From: Neoscytalidium dimidiatum
Taxonomy: Eukaryota > Ascomycota > Dothideomycetes > Botryosphaeriales > Botryosphaeriaceae
Length of the DNA: 64,000 bases
NCBI GenBank assembly: GCA_037367355.1
Contig: CM074695.1
Location: forward strand, 930,001 to 994,000
Direction of reading: 5' to 3'
Each line of letters begins with the position of its first letter. The first letter of the stretch is position 1. A program made the translations under genes and the position numbers. Positions 13,501-25,200 of this stretch are shown here, piece after piece. The notes beneath the pieces are model-generated. The model saw only the letters and a program-made list of their open reading frames with translations. It did not search any database and had not been told where the DNA came from.

Positions 13501-15508
13501 CGCACTTCTATCTGCCAGCCAAATACTTGATACAGACCCTCCAACCTGGCCCTTCGTTTCGGCAGGATACTGCCGAATGTATAGTAACTTTCCAGCAGGC
13601 TCGTCCCCGCCTTGGTGTCAAGGCTTGGTCGACTACGCCATACGAGACGTCCAGATCTTACAGGCAACAAGACACGCCGTGCAAATCGCTCGCTGCTGGA
13701 AAAAAAAAAAAAAAGGGAGCAGCGAAGCACCGAGTTGCGCCGAGCGGTTTGCTACCAAGGCTTTGTACGGGCTTCCGAGTGCTCCAGCCGGTGTGGGATG
13801 CAGGGACAGGCAGTGCAAATGGCAGCAGTGTGCAGAGGATGGTGTCGGTGTCGATGTCGATCGATCAGGCCACTTTGACCACGACTGCCATCATCATATG
13901 AGGTCTGATGGATCTGGTCTCTTCCAAAGCGCTGCGCTTCGGGTTCACGAAGCTCCGAGTGATGGCTGTGAACACGCGATCTCTGGCGCCCTGGAAGGCT
14001 CGGCTCCTCGCCGCCTTCCCTCTCGATAGAGTTGGCCGTCTGTTTCGAGGTCCCGAATCGGAAGCTCATGTGTCTAAGCAACATTCTGTGGGGCGAGAAG
14101 CCCATCGGTAGACGCGACACACGTATTGACTCACGTATGTGGTTGATGCCCTTTCAGCATTGGTCTTACAGACGAGAACTGCGCTCGAGACGAGGCAAAG
14201 AAGACCTGCAATTGAAGAGCCGTCACAGGCACGCAAGCAATGCGTGCGATACTCTTGACGATACGGCATCCAATCGATCATGACACCATCATCCTCCAGA
14301 GATCGTGCCCAGTGCGCTGTGGGCAAGACTGAGACGGTATGCAGCCGACAGGCATCCGCTTCACAATTTTCTATACCGAATGCGCCAAGCGCTGCGCACT
14401 GCAGCGAGAACTGATCACTTCAAGTAGGCGGGCAGTGATTCCTCAAGGGCTTGGTGTAGATTATAAACTTGAATGTCAATAATGTAAAGTGCGCTCCTTT
14501 CGGTGTAGTGCTGCGGGTTTTCCGTTTCTGGAGATTTCCAACAGCTGTGTAGCGACAGGGAAGCACAACTCACGTTGGGCACTTGGCCATGACTTTTGCA
14601 CCAAGGCGTCGGCAATCATTGCGTTTTTCAAAAAGAGCCTCAAAATGCCGAATATGGCGTGGCCGTTACTTTCTTTGCACCTGAATCTGCGTCACGCGAG
14701 AGCAAAGAGAATGCATAGACTCCATACTATTTGCCCAAGCGATTGCTTAAAGCCGACAAACTTCAATATTTCATCCCGGAAAGGTGAGGCGCAGATTCCG
14801 AACCCGGAGATAGGACGTAACCGCTATCTCCTTAACGGACTCCGACGAGGTCGAGTCAGTGGAAAAGTTTGGCGGGCCAAATCCGGCCGTGGTCGTGAGA
14901 GATCTGGATGCGCACATTTGTGCTTCAAGAGAGCTAATAGCTAACTCAAAGTCCTTTCCAGACATTCTTGGGGACATCGGAACCACCCTTCATGTCATGT
15001 ATAGGAAATGAACATGAAGGGAGATGTTGGCTGCGCATACACATATTTTCCCCTACCTGCGCACATAAACTGGACGATTTTCACAAGTATTGTAAGGCGA
15101 GTTCCCCCCTGCAAATATGAAAAATAGCCGTCGCTTGTAGTGACCATGCGTAATCGCAAACGCGTGCTATCACATCTCAAGGTATCAATCCAGATTGCAG
15201 TGCTCCCAGAAAACTTATTCCGATACATTAATTTACAGAACAGGAAGCACAATGAAACGTCTCGGCTGTTCGACACCAGAGATTATAACATAGAGACAAA
15301 TGAAAGCGCAAAGACCGTACCCCGCAAACTAAGGAAGTGTCCCGTGAAGTGTCGTATCCAGAGACCCAAGTCCTATAACCTTGACCCTACACCGTTCCAT
15401 AATGTACCCCTGTATTTACCTTTTTAGAGCATGCATTCCGCAAGAAAAATCAAATAATGGTCGACAACGCGACGCAGCCAGCACGCGCCTTTGTAACTTT
15501 TTAGAGAC
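10580..15508. other. long gene-poor region
   Basis: Almost 5 kb without a gene I can support. Frames of 80-190 codons occur on both strands, but they overlap each other, lack domains and look like products of base composition. A run of A residues sits near 13699. No transposase or reverse-transcriptase motif was recognised. The left end should hold the CFIm25 3' UTR and the right end the 3' UTR of the convergent transcription factor. Confidence 0.5.
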
Positions 15509-18418
15509 TCAAGAGACTACCATGGACATCCCTATGTCCCTTCTCTTCATGGGCTCGTGGCGCAGAAGTGCCGAAAAGAATGTCTCGTCATTTACACCGT
15601 ATACAACATCGTCCCTGGCGGCAACGTTGGAGTCGAGCGGTTTCTCTACGCGCCAGACCTCGTGGCCCTCGAATCTCCTAAGTCGCGATCCTTCTCCCAT
15701 GGCTGTCTGAGCTAGCAACCGCAGCCGTGACTCCACTGCCTTCTGCTGGGCGCGGGCGCTAGACCAAAACGAAGCAATTTCATCCACGCACTGCAAGCCG
15801 TGGTTAATAGCTTCAATTGTGGCGGCCAGATCAGATGCCAATCCACCTGCAGAGAGGATGTCGGTGGCAATGAGGACGGCATACCCCGGGAAGGGTGTTG
15901 CGAAGGCGAAAGAATGGTTGGATCCGAGACGCTGAGATCGTGCTGCTTTTGTGACGGGTGCTATAATATTACACAGAAGATTCCGGGCTGTGGTACTAGC
16001 CTGGTTCTCGTTACGAGCAAGGATATGCGGAGGCAGCGAGGAATGCCGCGCGTACCTATTCAACCTCATAATTGTAGCTTGGTGAAGGGCGTGCATGCCA
16101 ACGAAGGTGCCGGCGTAACCCGCGTTAATCGCCGCGTAAAAGTTCTCCTCGTTATATCGAAGTTCCACAGGAAGGCATGCAAGCCATTCGTCTAGCCTGT
16201 CATTGATCTGGTCGTAGAAGGCGGTGTATTCATTCAAGCGCATGCTTGTAGGTTTGCGGGCAGCCCGAGTCGTGAAAGTCCAGACATCGCCCCACACGGC
16301 TGAAACGAGCGAGTGGTAACCCATAGGGCTAATATTACGCAGAAGCGAGCGTTCTTCAATGTAGCCTCCATCAAAGATGGGCGTCTCTAATGGATGACCG
16401 GAGTCATAGGCCGCCTTTGCGCAAGGTAGCCGCACGCACACATCATCGACACCGATCGTGAAGAGAGTCCCACCGGAGAACCCATTGTAACGCTATGGTC
16501 CGTCAGTAAATACCGTTTTGGAAGGATCGAGTGCACATACGTCCATCAAAAACCCCGCCCAAAACGTGCGCAGCCGGCATTCCTCGCGCATCCTACGGTC
16601 GAATCCAAAAATACCTCCAGAGTCGTCACGCGTGACGCCCTCTTCAAGGTTGAGTTTCAAAGCACTGAGGGCCCGTAGGAATGCACCGCACCAGTCCCAA
16701 GCCTCCTCATGTCGTCCGCGCGCGAAATGGGCTAGGCCAACGTAGAGCCTACTGAGACACATGTGGAGTGTGAACTTGCCGATGCGTCGCTGCAAACCAG
16801 AATTGCAGATTTCTAACAGCTGTTTCTCAATGTGACGCCATTCCGGATCAGTGGAGAAGACGTTGCCCATAACCAATAGCGAGTAGATGACCAGCTTCTC
16901 GTCAGTAGTCTTCGGTTGTCTATTTGTTACCCATCTCATGAAAGGCTCGCGGGGGAAGACGGCGTATGTTGAGGAGTTAACGTAGGTGAAGAACAGATCC
17001 AGAAGATGTTTGGTAAGGCTGGGATCCTCTTCATAAGGATCCAGTTCCAAGGTGGAGCGGGCGATGGCGTGCATAGCTGATCCTTCGACGCCGTTTGTTG
17101 GTATGCGGGGAGCGAGTGCAGAGCTGAGAGAGTCCCTCTCATCCGATGAGCTGCGATACCGACGTTTCCGGGACACATCCGATTCTCTCAGTTTTCCGAT
17201 CTCGTTGAAGAGGTGCTGCGGCTTCGCAAAACCATGAGACGGAGGGGAGATTGTTCGCGGGGGTTGTTGCGAGGGCGATGTGCGTGCACTCAACGAGTCC
17301 TCCGGATGTTGTTTGACGGTGTGGATTAATGTCTCCGACAAATCGACCTTCATGCCATCGGTGTTTGAGGTCTGACCGCTAAGACCACTATAACTTTGTC
17401 AGTGGATGAGCTAGCTTCAACTAGAACTTGGAAGCGACGGAAGGCGACCCGTCCGTCATAACCCGTGACAACCGCAGCCACAAGAAAGTATATTGCCGGG
17501 TAGGCCATGAGCCATAGGATTCTTCTCGTAAAAACCGACTTACCCTCTGCATGTACGACGGGCGCGAGCGCATTGAGCACATTTGGGCACGCCAGGCTCA
17601 CATTTGATCTTCTTTTCCCGGCAAGTCAAGCAAGCCTGCGCAAGCCGCTTGCGAGGTTTGCCTGCTTTCGTGACCCCCCACGACGGGTTGACGGGCTCTC
17701 CATCGATAATGGTTCGGCAATACGAGCCATCCTCATAGACGTAGCATAACCCCTCTCCAGGAACATCTTGCTGGCCAATACATCTGGCGGTACGGACCGG
17801 ACCTCTCGCGGCATCCCCGACGCGTCGTTTGGCTCTATGTGCTGAGGAGTCCATGGCATCTTCGCGCGGCGAGGGGTTCTCTGAACCTGCGCTAACACCG
17901 GAAGAAATGGACTCGTGCCTGAGAGATTGATATGTGGAGTCACTTGTGGGCGCATGCGGACGGCTGGTAGCTATGGTTCCTGCGAGGCCGGAGGCGGAGG
18001 TGTACGTTGGATAAGGAGGACCAGATGAGAGGGATTGAACCCCACTGGTGGGTACCTGACTCTCTTCACGGGTCGCATAGGCGTGGCCATTGACGGGCCG
18101 GTCCGTGGGAAGGCCCTGGTCGAATCCACTGAGGCCGGGAAGGCGAGTTACAGGAGCGGGCGATGCGCTTGGGGCGGCAGGGTTCAGAAGCGTGGGGTGG
18201 ATGAGGGTACGCAGGCTGGGCAGCTGCACGCTCTCGCTGGCAGAGGTGGGGATGGAGGGCCGGTGGGAAGGGGAAGCGGTGCCATAGTAATGATCGGACG
18301 GGGCAGCAGCGGCGGTGGATGGAGTGCGGTAGGAAGCGTACGAATCTGGCGAGCGGGACGGAGCAGAGAAGCCGGGCAGGGCGTGCGGGGTGCGGACGGG
18401 CTCCGCAGAGGGCTCCAT
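15509..18418 (-). CDS. Zn2Cys6 fungal transcription factor
   Basis: Three exons on the minus strand (18418-17544, 17378-16541, 16492-15509) encode 898 residues. The first 220 or so are Ser/Pro/Ala-rich and probably disordered. A well-ordered segment (GLCYVYEDGSYCR, then KAGKPRKRLAQAC) precedes a binuclear zinc cluster with cysteines at about 263, 266, 273, 280, 283 and 290 (CX2CX6CX6CX2CX6C). The cluster ends exactly at a 165-nt intron. The second and third exons carry the helical middle-homology region of fungal regulators, recognisable by LDLFFTYVNSS, FPREPFMRW, the LVMGNVFS stretch and DVCVRLPC. It should bind DNA in the nucleus. The target genes are unknown; no enzyme cluster lies beside it. 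Its cluster is internal, unlike the N-terminal placement in most members. Exon joins 1-2 are less certain than 2-3. Confidence 0.9.
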
Positions 18419-18950
18419 GGCAGAGTGGGGAGAGGTGGCAGCGCTGTAGGGCGGTGATGGGGGACCTGGGACAAGAGGCCGACGAGGTGCAGGCAGGAGG
18501 GCTGGAGCTAGTTTATATTCTGGCCATCGAAGGTGTAGAGCTAGTCAAAACCCGGTACCACGGAATGGCTCGGCTGAGCAGGAGCCAAGGCCGGGAGAGT
18601 GGCAGCTCGGGCAAGGGCAGGCAAGCGTTGGATGGTGGGAGCGGGCGCGATGGGCTGTCGGGCGTTCAAGGCTGGCTGGTGAGAAGGAGGATTCGGAAGT
18701 ACCGAGCTTGCAGCTGATGCCTCTATCTAGGTGAGGTCGGCCCGTTTTTGGCGCTGAGAGCAGGGCTCAGGTGCCGGGCGGGCAGATGGCAGGGCGGGCA
18801 GGGAGCGCAGCCAAGGGCCGTGGGACGCTGGGTGATAACAAAGGAGCTGCACCTCTCCAGCGCGCACGGTGAAACGGCGTCTGCGGGCGGGCTCGAGCGC
18901 GTGGCCGTGGGCGCGGGCGCAGGCGAGCGCGACGAGCAGGCGGAGCACAC

Positions 18951-18999
18951 GGCAGCTGGCAGCTGGCTGCTGGCTGCTGGCTGCTGGCTGCTGGCCTCT
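18951..18999. repeat. 7-nt tandem repeat (GGCAGCT/GGCTGCT)
   Basis: Seven consecutive heptamers: two GGCAGCT, four GGCTGCT and one degenerate GGCCTCT. The array lies in the divergent intergenic region and is not part of a supported gene. Confidence 0.9.
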
Positions 19000-19286
19000 G
19001 CGACACGGCACACTTGGCTGCGGGCAACCAAAGGGGCGGCGATGACGGTGCTTTGGGTATGGCAGTGGCACAGTGGGATAGGCACGCTGAGCAGGGGCGG
19101 TTTAGCTGTCGATCGCGCTGTCCCGCACCGCGAGCGTCCCCAGGCCTGCTTAGCCTCGCACGGGCAAGCGTATGAAGGCGCTTCTCCTGGCTGCTGCAGG
19201 GAGTTTCAGCATCTGCCGAACGACGCGGGTTCTGGAGGCCGACGAGCCGGAGCGCCCAAGCTGCCTGCCCAGCCCTGCCCTGCGCT

Positions 19287-19314
19287 GCCCGTCGCCCGTC
19301 GCCCGTCGCCCGTC
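19287..19314. repeat. 7-nt tandem repeat (GCCCGTC)x4
   Basis: Four perfect copies of GCCCGTC in the intergenic region upstream of the WW-domain gene. The period is the same as the array about 300 nt to the left, but the unit is unrelated. Confidence 0.9.
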
Positions 19315-19692
19315 GCGAGCGGCGACGAGCAAGCCAGCATCGAGCGAGGTAGCTAGGCAGCGCAAGTACGCACGCACGCATGCACTCACGCCGGTAGGCT
19401 GCGCGACAGGTCGGCAGTGACGGCTGCGGGCACACCCAGACACCCTGCGTGGCCGTGCCCGTGGCCGACAGGGATCTGGGGCTCTTTCGGCAGTTGCGAA
19501 TGGAAACTGGGGACGCCACAAGAGCGAGACCGGCGCTCGGTCCATTTCACGTGATGCGCGCAACGCCTGCCCGCTGCCGGTATCCATGTCGCATGAGGCT
19601 GTGGACTTTGGCCGCTGCACCGCTCCATCGCCATCGTGGCCCTGACCGCGCCACCCATCCTAGACTGCCTGCCATTGCTATCTGCCCACGCC

Positions 19693-20700
19693 ATGTCCGA
19701 CGAGTCCTCCGGCCTCGACGCCCCCGAGCGGTCGCCTGCGCCCCTCGACAGGCCCTCGTCCGCCGATAACCATGTGCCCGAGCACAGGAGCCCCCAGGAA
19801 ACAGCTGAAGTTTCGGCTACCGGCAACGACCCACCCAGAGAGGTAGCCACGCCTGCCGATGACCAGCCAGCTGAGGCAGACAAGGAGCCGGATGTCCAGA
19901 TTCCGGCAGACGGTCACTCCGTGGAAGCCACCACGACTACTGCAAAGAAGCGCAAACGTAGCCCGGAGCCCGAGCCGTCAGAGAACCCTCAGCCTGCAGA
20001 CTCTGCCGCCAGCAGCGACGCCCCTCCACTGCCTGCCGACGAGGTCCCGCCGCCGCTCCCCGACGAAGAACCGCCTACCCAGGAGGATGACGGCTGGGAG
20101 GCGCTTTGGGACCACAATCTTGCCGCATATTACTTCTACAACCGGCGTACAGGCGTGACGCAGTGGGAGAATCCCCGCGTGCCTGAAGCCTCCTCCTCCT
20201 CCTCCTCCGCAGCAGCAGCAGCAGCAGTCCCTGCAGCTCCCGGCACTGCCGGTCACGGTAGCAGTAGCTTGGGCTCTCCCCCTCGCAAGCGCGTCGGCGG
20301 CTACAATCCGGCAATTCATGGCGACTTCGATCCCAACGCCGACTACGCACAGGACTACGTCGACGAGGACGAAGAGACCTCGGTCGATCCCAACGCCGCG
20401 GTTGCTATGCACGCTGCTGCGCTTGGCACCGATGCTTACACCCAAACAGCAACTTTCAATCGCTTCACTGGACGCTACCAGTCTGGAAACCTCGCTCCTG
20501 AACAGCACAATGACGAGAATAAGAGCCGGCGTCAGCTCAATGCTTACTTTGACGTTGACGCTGCCGCGAATAGTCACGATGGCCGGAGTCTGAAAGCGGA
20601 GCGTCAGAATAAGAGGTTGTCTAAGAAGGAACTACAGGCCTTCAAGGCAAAGGCTGCGAAGAAAAAGGAAGAAAAGAGGCGTGCATGGCTCAGAGACTAG
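19693..20700 (+). CDS. WW-domain protein, probably nuclear
   Basis: A single exon of 335 residues starting at the first in-frame ATG. The N-terminal part is Pro/Glu/Asp-rich and carries a basic KKRKR cluster that may be a nuclear localisation signal. One WW domain at about residues 130-165 shows the expected first Trp (GWEALWDH), the aromatic YYFYN block and the second Trp in TQWENPR. It is followed by Ser and Ala homopolymer runs encoded by trinucleotide repeats. Then comes a conserved-looking YNPAIHGDFDPNADYA segment and a Lys/Glu-rich C-terminal helix ending KKKEEKRRAWLRD. WW domains bind Pro-rich ligands. The C-terminal helix and the general layout recall splicing-associated WW proteins, but I cannot assign an orthologue. 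Confidence 0.85.
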   Translation: MSDESSGLDAPERSPAPLDRPSSADNHVPEHRSPQETAEVSATGNDPPREVATPADDQPAEADKEPDVQIPADGHSVEATTTTAKKRKRSPEPEPSENPQPADSAASSDAPPLPADEVPPPLPDEEPPTQEDDGWEALWDHNLAAYYFYNRRTGVTQWENPRVPEASSSSSSAAAAAAVPAAPGTAGHGSSSLGSPPRKRVGGYNPAIHGDFDPNADYAQDYVDEDEETSVDPNAAVAMHAAALGTDAYTQTATFNRFTGRYQSGNLAPEQHNDENKSRRQLNAYFDVDAAANSHDGRSLKAERQNKRLSKKELQAFKAKAAKKKEEKRRAWLRD

Positions 20701-21424
20701 CAGCTGATCACCAAGTGAGTGCTTCATCGTATTTAACGCTCCCTTGTCCACTAAAGCGCCTTTTCGTTAGAAACATTGCAGCGTCTACTGCCCTGCCACA
20801 CGATACTGCAAATTGCTTCAATCCTCTAAAGACTTATCTCAAGGCATTTTAGGCGTTGAGGTGTTCTGTTCAACTAACGGCTACACCGAACACGATGTCG
20901 TGGTGGGTTCATTCATCCCTTCTGGTGTCTTCTTTGCTTTCTGTATCGTCCGCTTCTCTCTGTCCGGAGAGCATTGACCTTTTTTTTTTTAGAGAACAGT
21001 GGCACCGTATCACAGCCGTTACTAATGGAGCACAGCACTACCCACAGAGTACTCAGATTTGTTCTCGGCTCCGCGAAGGAGTCTCGCGGAGAGCTTAAAA
21101 GTGTGAAGGACCGTTTCGGTCAATTCTGCATGATAGATAATCGCGCAATTGCAAAGACTTGCGGCATTTTCCTGACAAGTGGCTTCTGTCTCTTCGTACA
21201 TGTGCCTGTGGCACTTTTGGTGATGCATCCGGTGGCCTCAGCTTTCCAAGCCGGGCCTGAGCTAGCTGAAAGCCGGTGGCGGTAGCGCTTGCGCCGGTAA
21301 GCCATACGAACGCGGTAAGGAACCGCAGTCCTAGATGCCAATTGTATCCGCACCTGCTTCAAGGCTCCTGGTCTGGGGAAGTGTAGGCCGAGGTATTGTT
21401 GGTCAGACCCACATCTGTTCCCCT
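20701..21424. other. intergenic region between convergent genes
   Basis: Between the WW-protein gene and the convergent Yar1-like gene. It contains a short T run near 20980 and no supported frame. It should hold both 3' untranslated regions. Confidence 0.5.
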
Positions 21425-22207
21425 TCAGCCGCTGGCTTTCTCCTTGGCCTTCGCTGCCTCATCCACTTGCAGGCGTTCGATGCCCTTTTCAACGTCGGCC
21501 TCGGTCACATCTCCCATAGTCATTTTCATCTCGACATCCTCTCCTTCGTCATCTTCCTTCTCCCCATTCTTGCTAGACTCTGTAGACTCTTCTTCCTTCA
21601 AGGCACCCACGACTGTGTCCAAAGCTCCGCCCTCGACAAGCAGCCAACCCACAACGTCATTCTTCCCGTTTTGCTCAGCCTCGAAAACGGCGTCATGGCC
21701 GGCATTGTTCAGGATGGTGGCATCGGCTCCGAGAGAGACTAGTGTCTTCACTGCGTCGAGGTGACCGTTGAGGGCTGCCCAGTGCAAAGCAGTGTTACCA
21801 GACGAGTTCTTCAGATTCACGTATTGTCTGTACAGTTGTCTCGCAGCGTCGGAAGAGGGTGCTGGCGATACAAGGGTGTCACGGATGATGTCGAGAATTG
21901 CTGTGAAGAAGCGAGGAAGGTGGTCAGCAAATGCCAATGCATGGTGCGTCAGACAACGGACAGCGGGACAGTGATTCAACGTACAGGTGTGGCCATTGGC
22001 AGCAGCGTAGTGGAGGGCAGTGTTGCCGGTGACAAGGTCGACGGCAGCAACTAGAATGTCGGCTGTCGAGCTGCCGGCGTGGCTCTGCGACAGCTCTTGG
22101 AGATACTGAGGCAGGTCTTGGGTCTCATTGGCGCGAGCGAGGTAGAGAACGTCGTCGACCTCGTCCTCGGAAAGAGTGAGGGGTGCAGGGGTGGCTTGGA
22201 CGGGCAT
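21425..22207 (-). CDS. YAR1: Yar1-like ankyrin-repeat protein
   Basis: Two exons on the minus strand (22207-21985 and 21900-21425) encode 232 residues; the 84-nt intron splits the first ankyrin repeat. Recognisable ankyrin signatures are GNTALHYAAANGHT and GNTALHWAALNGHLDAVKTL, followed by GADATILNNAG and a third partial repeat. The C-terminal tail is acidic (KEDDEGEDVEMK) and then Ala/Lys-rich. Size, repeat number and acidic tail match yeast Yar1, the chaperone of ribosomal protein Rps3 that acts in 40S subunit assembly. The orthology is inferred from architecture. The first true ATG is at 22207; an upstream in-frame TTG is not used. Confidence 0.78.
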   Translation of the reverse strand: MPVQATPAPLTLSEDEVDDVLYLARANETQDLPQYLQELSQSHAGSSTADILVAAVDLVTGNTALHYAAANGHTCTLNHCPAVRCLTHHALAFADHLPRFFTAILDIIRDTLVSPAPSSDAARQLYRQYVNLKNSSGNTALHWAALNGHLDAVKTLVSLGADATILNNAGHDAVFEAEQNGKNDVVGWLLVEGGALDTVVGALKEEESTESSKNGEKEDDEGEDVEMKMTMGDVTEADVEKGIERLQVDEAAKAKEKASG

Positions 22208-25200
22208 CTGGATGACGTGCAAGGCCGCGCAACGAGAGGGGTTTCGCGTGGCACACTGTAGGGGTTTATCGAGGTTCGGTGTGGCTTGGTATTAAGGTTG
22301 CGGTTTTGGGGGCGAGTCTAGCACAGCAGCCGTTGGCGAGGCGATTAGCCGATAGAGTTTCGTCTGGCAGGAACAAGCTCGCGGAGCCAGGGAGGGAGGG
22401 CGATTCTGGGATGGTCGCGAAGTTTGCTGGAGATTGTAAGGTTTGTGCTAGGCAGCGCTCGTTGCCCGTCTGGGTGGTGAGGGTTCTGGCTCGGGCGTCG
22501 CACCAGCAAAAAAACTGAGAGGTGCCGACGCCGAGCAAGGCAAGGCAGCTGGCACGGAGCGCACAGCCGACCTCGCGCCGGCTCCGGCTGTGCCTGTGCG
22601 GCCGGGGAAGCCCAGCCGTGTTCCGCACGCTTGGCGGCCCCGACCATCCCCAAGCCTCCATTCCCATCCCGCATCCCCCAGAGATGATCGTGCAGCAAGC
22701 TCGCGCTCCCGACCTCATACACCTCGTGGCTTTCTCTCCGCCGTTTTGGCTTTTGTCATGATCGCCAAGCCTCGCCTACTGCGCGTCTCTCTACCCGCCG
22801 CACGCCGCACCCTGATGGCCGCCGCACCCGGCTCACCTGCGTCGCCCGGCCTCGCCCCGATTGCCAAACGAGACCAGCTTGCGAACGGCCATTGCTAGCG
22901 CGCTGCGGGCGCCCGCGGTCGCAGCTGTTATTCCCCGCCCTCGAAAGAGCCGGCGCCGGCTCCCGCCAGGGCCTGGCTTGCGGCTGTGAGCATTGCGGGA
23001 GACCTCCTGTCTTGGACTATTGCGCGCCCCATTGGACGCGCTCGCCGAGGCATCTGCTACAGTTCAACGATACCCGACTCCGTGTAACCCTGCCGTGCCG
23101 TCCGCTGTCTGCTGTCTTCTGTCTGTCAACGGCTGCACAGCCAACGAACCGCTGTTGGCTGCCGAACACCTGCTGCCGCACTGTTGTTGCTGTTCGCGCC
23201 TGCAGCATGGCTGCCCGGCCCCGCCGTCACGGCTACGCTGCTTGTTGCCTCTTCCATGCCGGAAATGCCTCTCGCGTCCACGTGCGGGTCTGGATCGGCG
23301 CCACTCAACAGACGAGGCCGTGAGCTGGTCGCGTTCTTACGACAAGCTGGATCAGGGCGTCTTGTAGATCCCGCCACAAGAGGGCACCACTGCCTAGTAG
23401 CAGGCCTGAGGCTCGGAACCTCGGCTGCTCTCCCGCAGTGGCTCTCGCTGCGAGTGCCGAAATCATGCCCTCCTGCCACTGAAGCAGTCGCAGCGCCGCG
23501 CAAAGGAGTGCCTTCTGCGCCTCAACTCTTGTAGCTCATACGTCTGTGCTATTGACCCGTACGCTTATCTCTCGTTCCGTATTCAAATCCCTGCCGCTAT
23601 TGCGACAAATGTCCCGTTGCGAACCCTCCCGTCCTCGGCTCTGCGCGAACCGGACGCTCTCCTGCAGCTAAGCGTTTCGAACTGAGGACATGTCACCATC
23701 CAGGCACAAGCTTCTGCTTTTTTTTACACTTCTTGGTACATATTACGAAGCCTCACCATTGGACGCCGTGGTCTTGGCTGCACACCATCTTTTAGCGCCT
23801 CCGAACTATTCGAAGTAGCATAGGACGCGTCTTCGCGCGCTGCTACACACAAGACCATTGTTAATTTGACAACGCGTTATTCAGGGTCTTCCTGCCAAAC
23901 TCTCGATGCCCTCGCTCCTGGCTTTCTCCCCATGTTCCTTGTCCCTCGTCGATTTGCTCAGTATTGTAACACCAAGCTCATCTCACGGCCAATCCAAGCT
24001 CCTGTCCAGATGTATACCTCGCTAGTCCCATTGAATGTTGATGTCCTAACCACTCCTTGAACTCCATGTGTGAAAATCTGCTCAGGATCTTAATATCCTT
24101 GGGACCGATCTCGTATCTGATAGCGTCGAAGATCCAATTCTTCTGCCACAGATTATGGAATAGCCTTTTTCGAGACGATCTAATTCGGACCTTCTCAAGC
24201 AATGACGCCAGCAAGACCAGAGACTCGTCTCGTACGGACGCACTTGCACTCAGCACCTTCTTGCTGAGCTCAACAGTCCTGATCATCTTCTGAAAACTGA
24301 GTCGTTTCTATTGCTTTTCTTGTTCTCATCTTGGTTTGAAGCAACTCCACCTTTGCGACCAGTAGCTGAAGGCAAAGCCAGCCACATCCTTGACTCTGTC
24401 GCGGAACCCCTCAGGATTTCTGACTGCGGGCTACTTGCTCTTGGGACCAAGCGGATCCCTCCACCTGACATTCGTTCGATCGTCAGTATCCACTTCGAAC
24501 ACAGACTCACGAGGATGATGCACTGGGGGAAACCCATTACGAAGCACCTTGGAAGATATTGCAACGGCAATTGATGCTATGTATATGGAATTAAGCGGCT
24601 TTTCATACGTGAATACCATCCGTGTTCTTGAAAGACAACATCCTAACAACTGCTTCGATTGCCTATGTGATTGGCCTAGTCGTTATGATATTATTGGAAA
24701 TATTGAATCTGTACTGGCCACGTCACCACTTCATCCCATAGAGGTAAGGCCACTGATTTACAGAGATACACGATTACTTCGGCGTTTCGATTCCCCAGCA
24801 CAGAAGCCTATCGAAGGAAGTGAGCAGATGAAGCTGGAGGAACTGACCAACGACGTTGGCGTGCACGTCGGCACTTAAGGACCAGAAGGGGTTCGAGGAC
24901 GCCAATTCTCCCCATTCCCGTTTTTTTTTGTTGTTGTTTTTCAAAGTCTAACAACAAGAGCCTAGGGGCAAAAATGCGGTTGCATACCCATGCGTGCCTC
25001 ACTCCAACCAATTTAAGAGATTTCCAGAACCCTAACGGTGCCTCCGGCCAAACCCGCTGTCATAACAGTTCTTACCCCCCAAGCATCCTTTAGTACCGGT
25101 GATAGCGGTACACATTCACAATGGGGACTCATACTTCTCATAGACCAGAGTGAATCTAAACTTGTATATTTATTGCTGGATAGATACTAGGATTTGTTCG

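Larger units (their letters stand above)
18419..19692. other. GC-rich divergent intergenic region with heptanucleotide repeats
   Basis: 1.3 kb between the divergent transcription factor and WW-protein genes. It holds two 7-nt tandem arrays (18951-18999 and 19287-19314). Long frames on both strands result from high GC and the repeats and are not conserved-looking. Confidence 0.55.

Noticed and set aside
13496..14029. 177-codon plus-strand frame crossing a poly-A run
   Set aside because: The frame passes through a 15-nt A run, which gives a Lys string, and no part resembles a known protein.
18030..18052. tRNA B-box-like sequence on the minus strand
   Set aside because: It lies inside the transcription factor coding exon and has no surrounding cloverleaf.
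19978..20577. Antisense frame of 199 codons over the WW-domain gene
   Set aside because: It contains Cys and Gly homopolymers from reversed Ser and Ala repeats; no conserved features.
23978..24878. Possible multi-exon gene in the AT-rich region
   Set aside because: The frames on both strands look partly protein-like, but they lack ATG starts, consistent splice sites and any recognisable domain.
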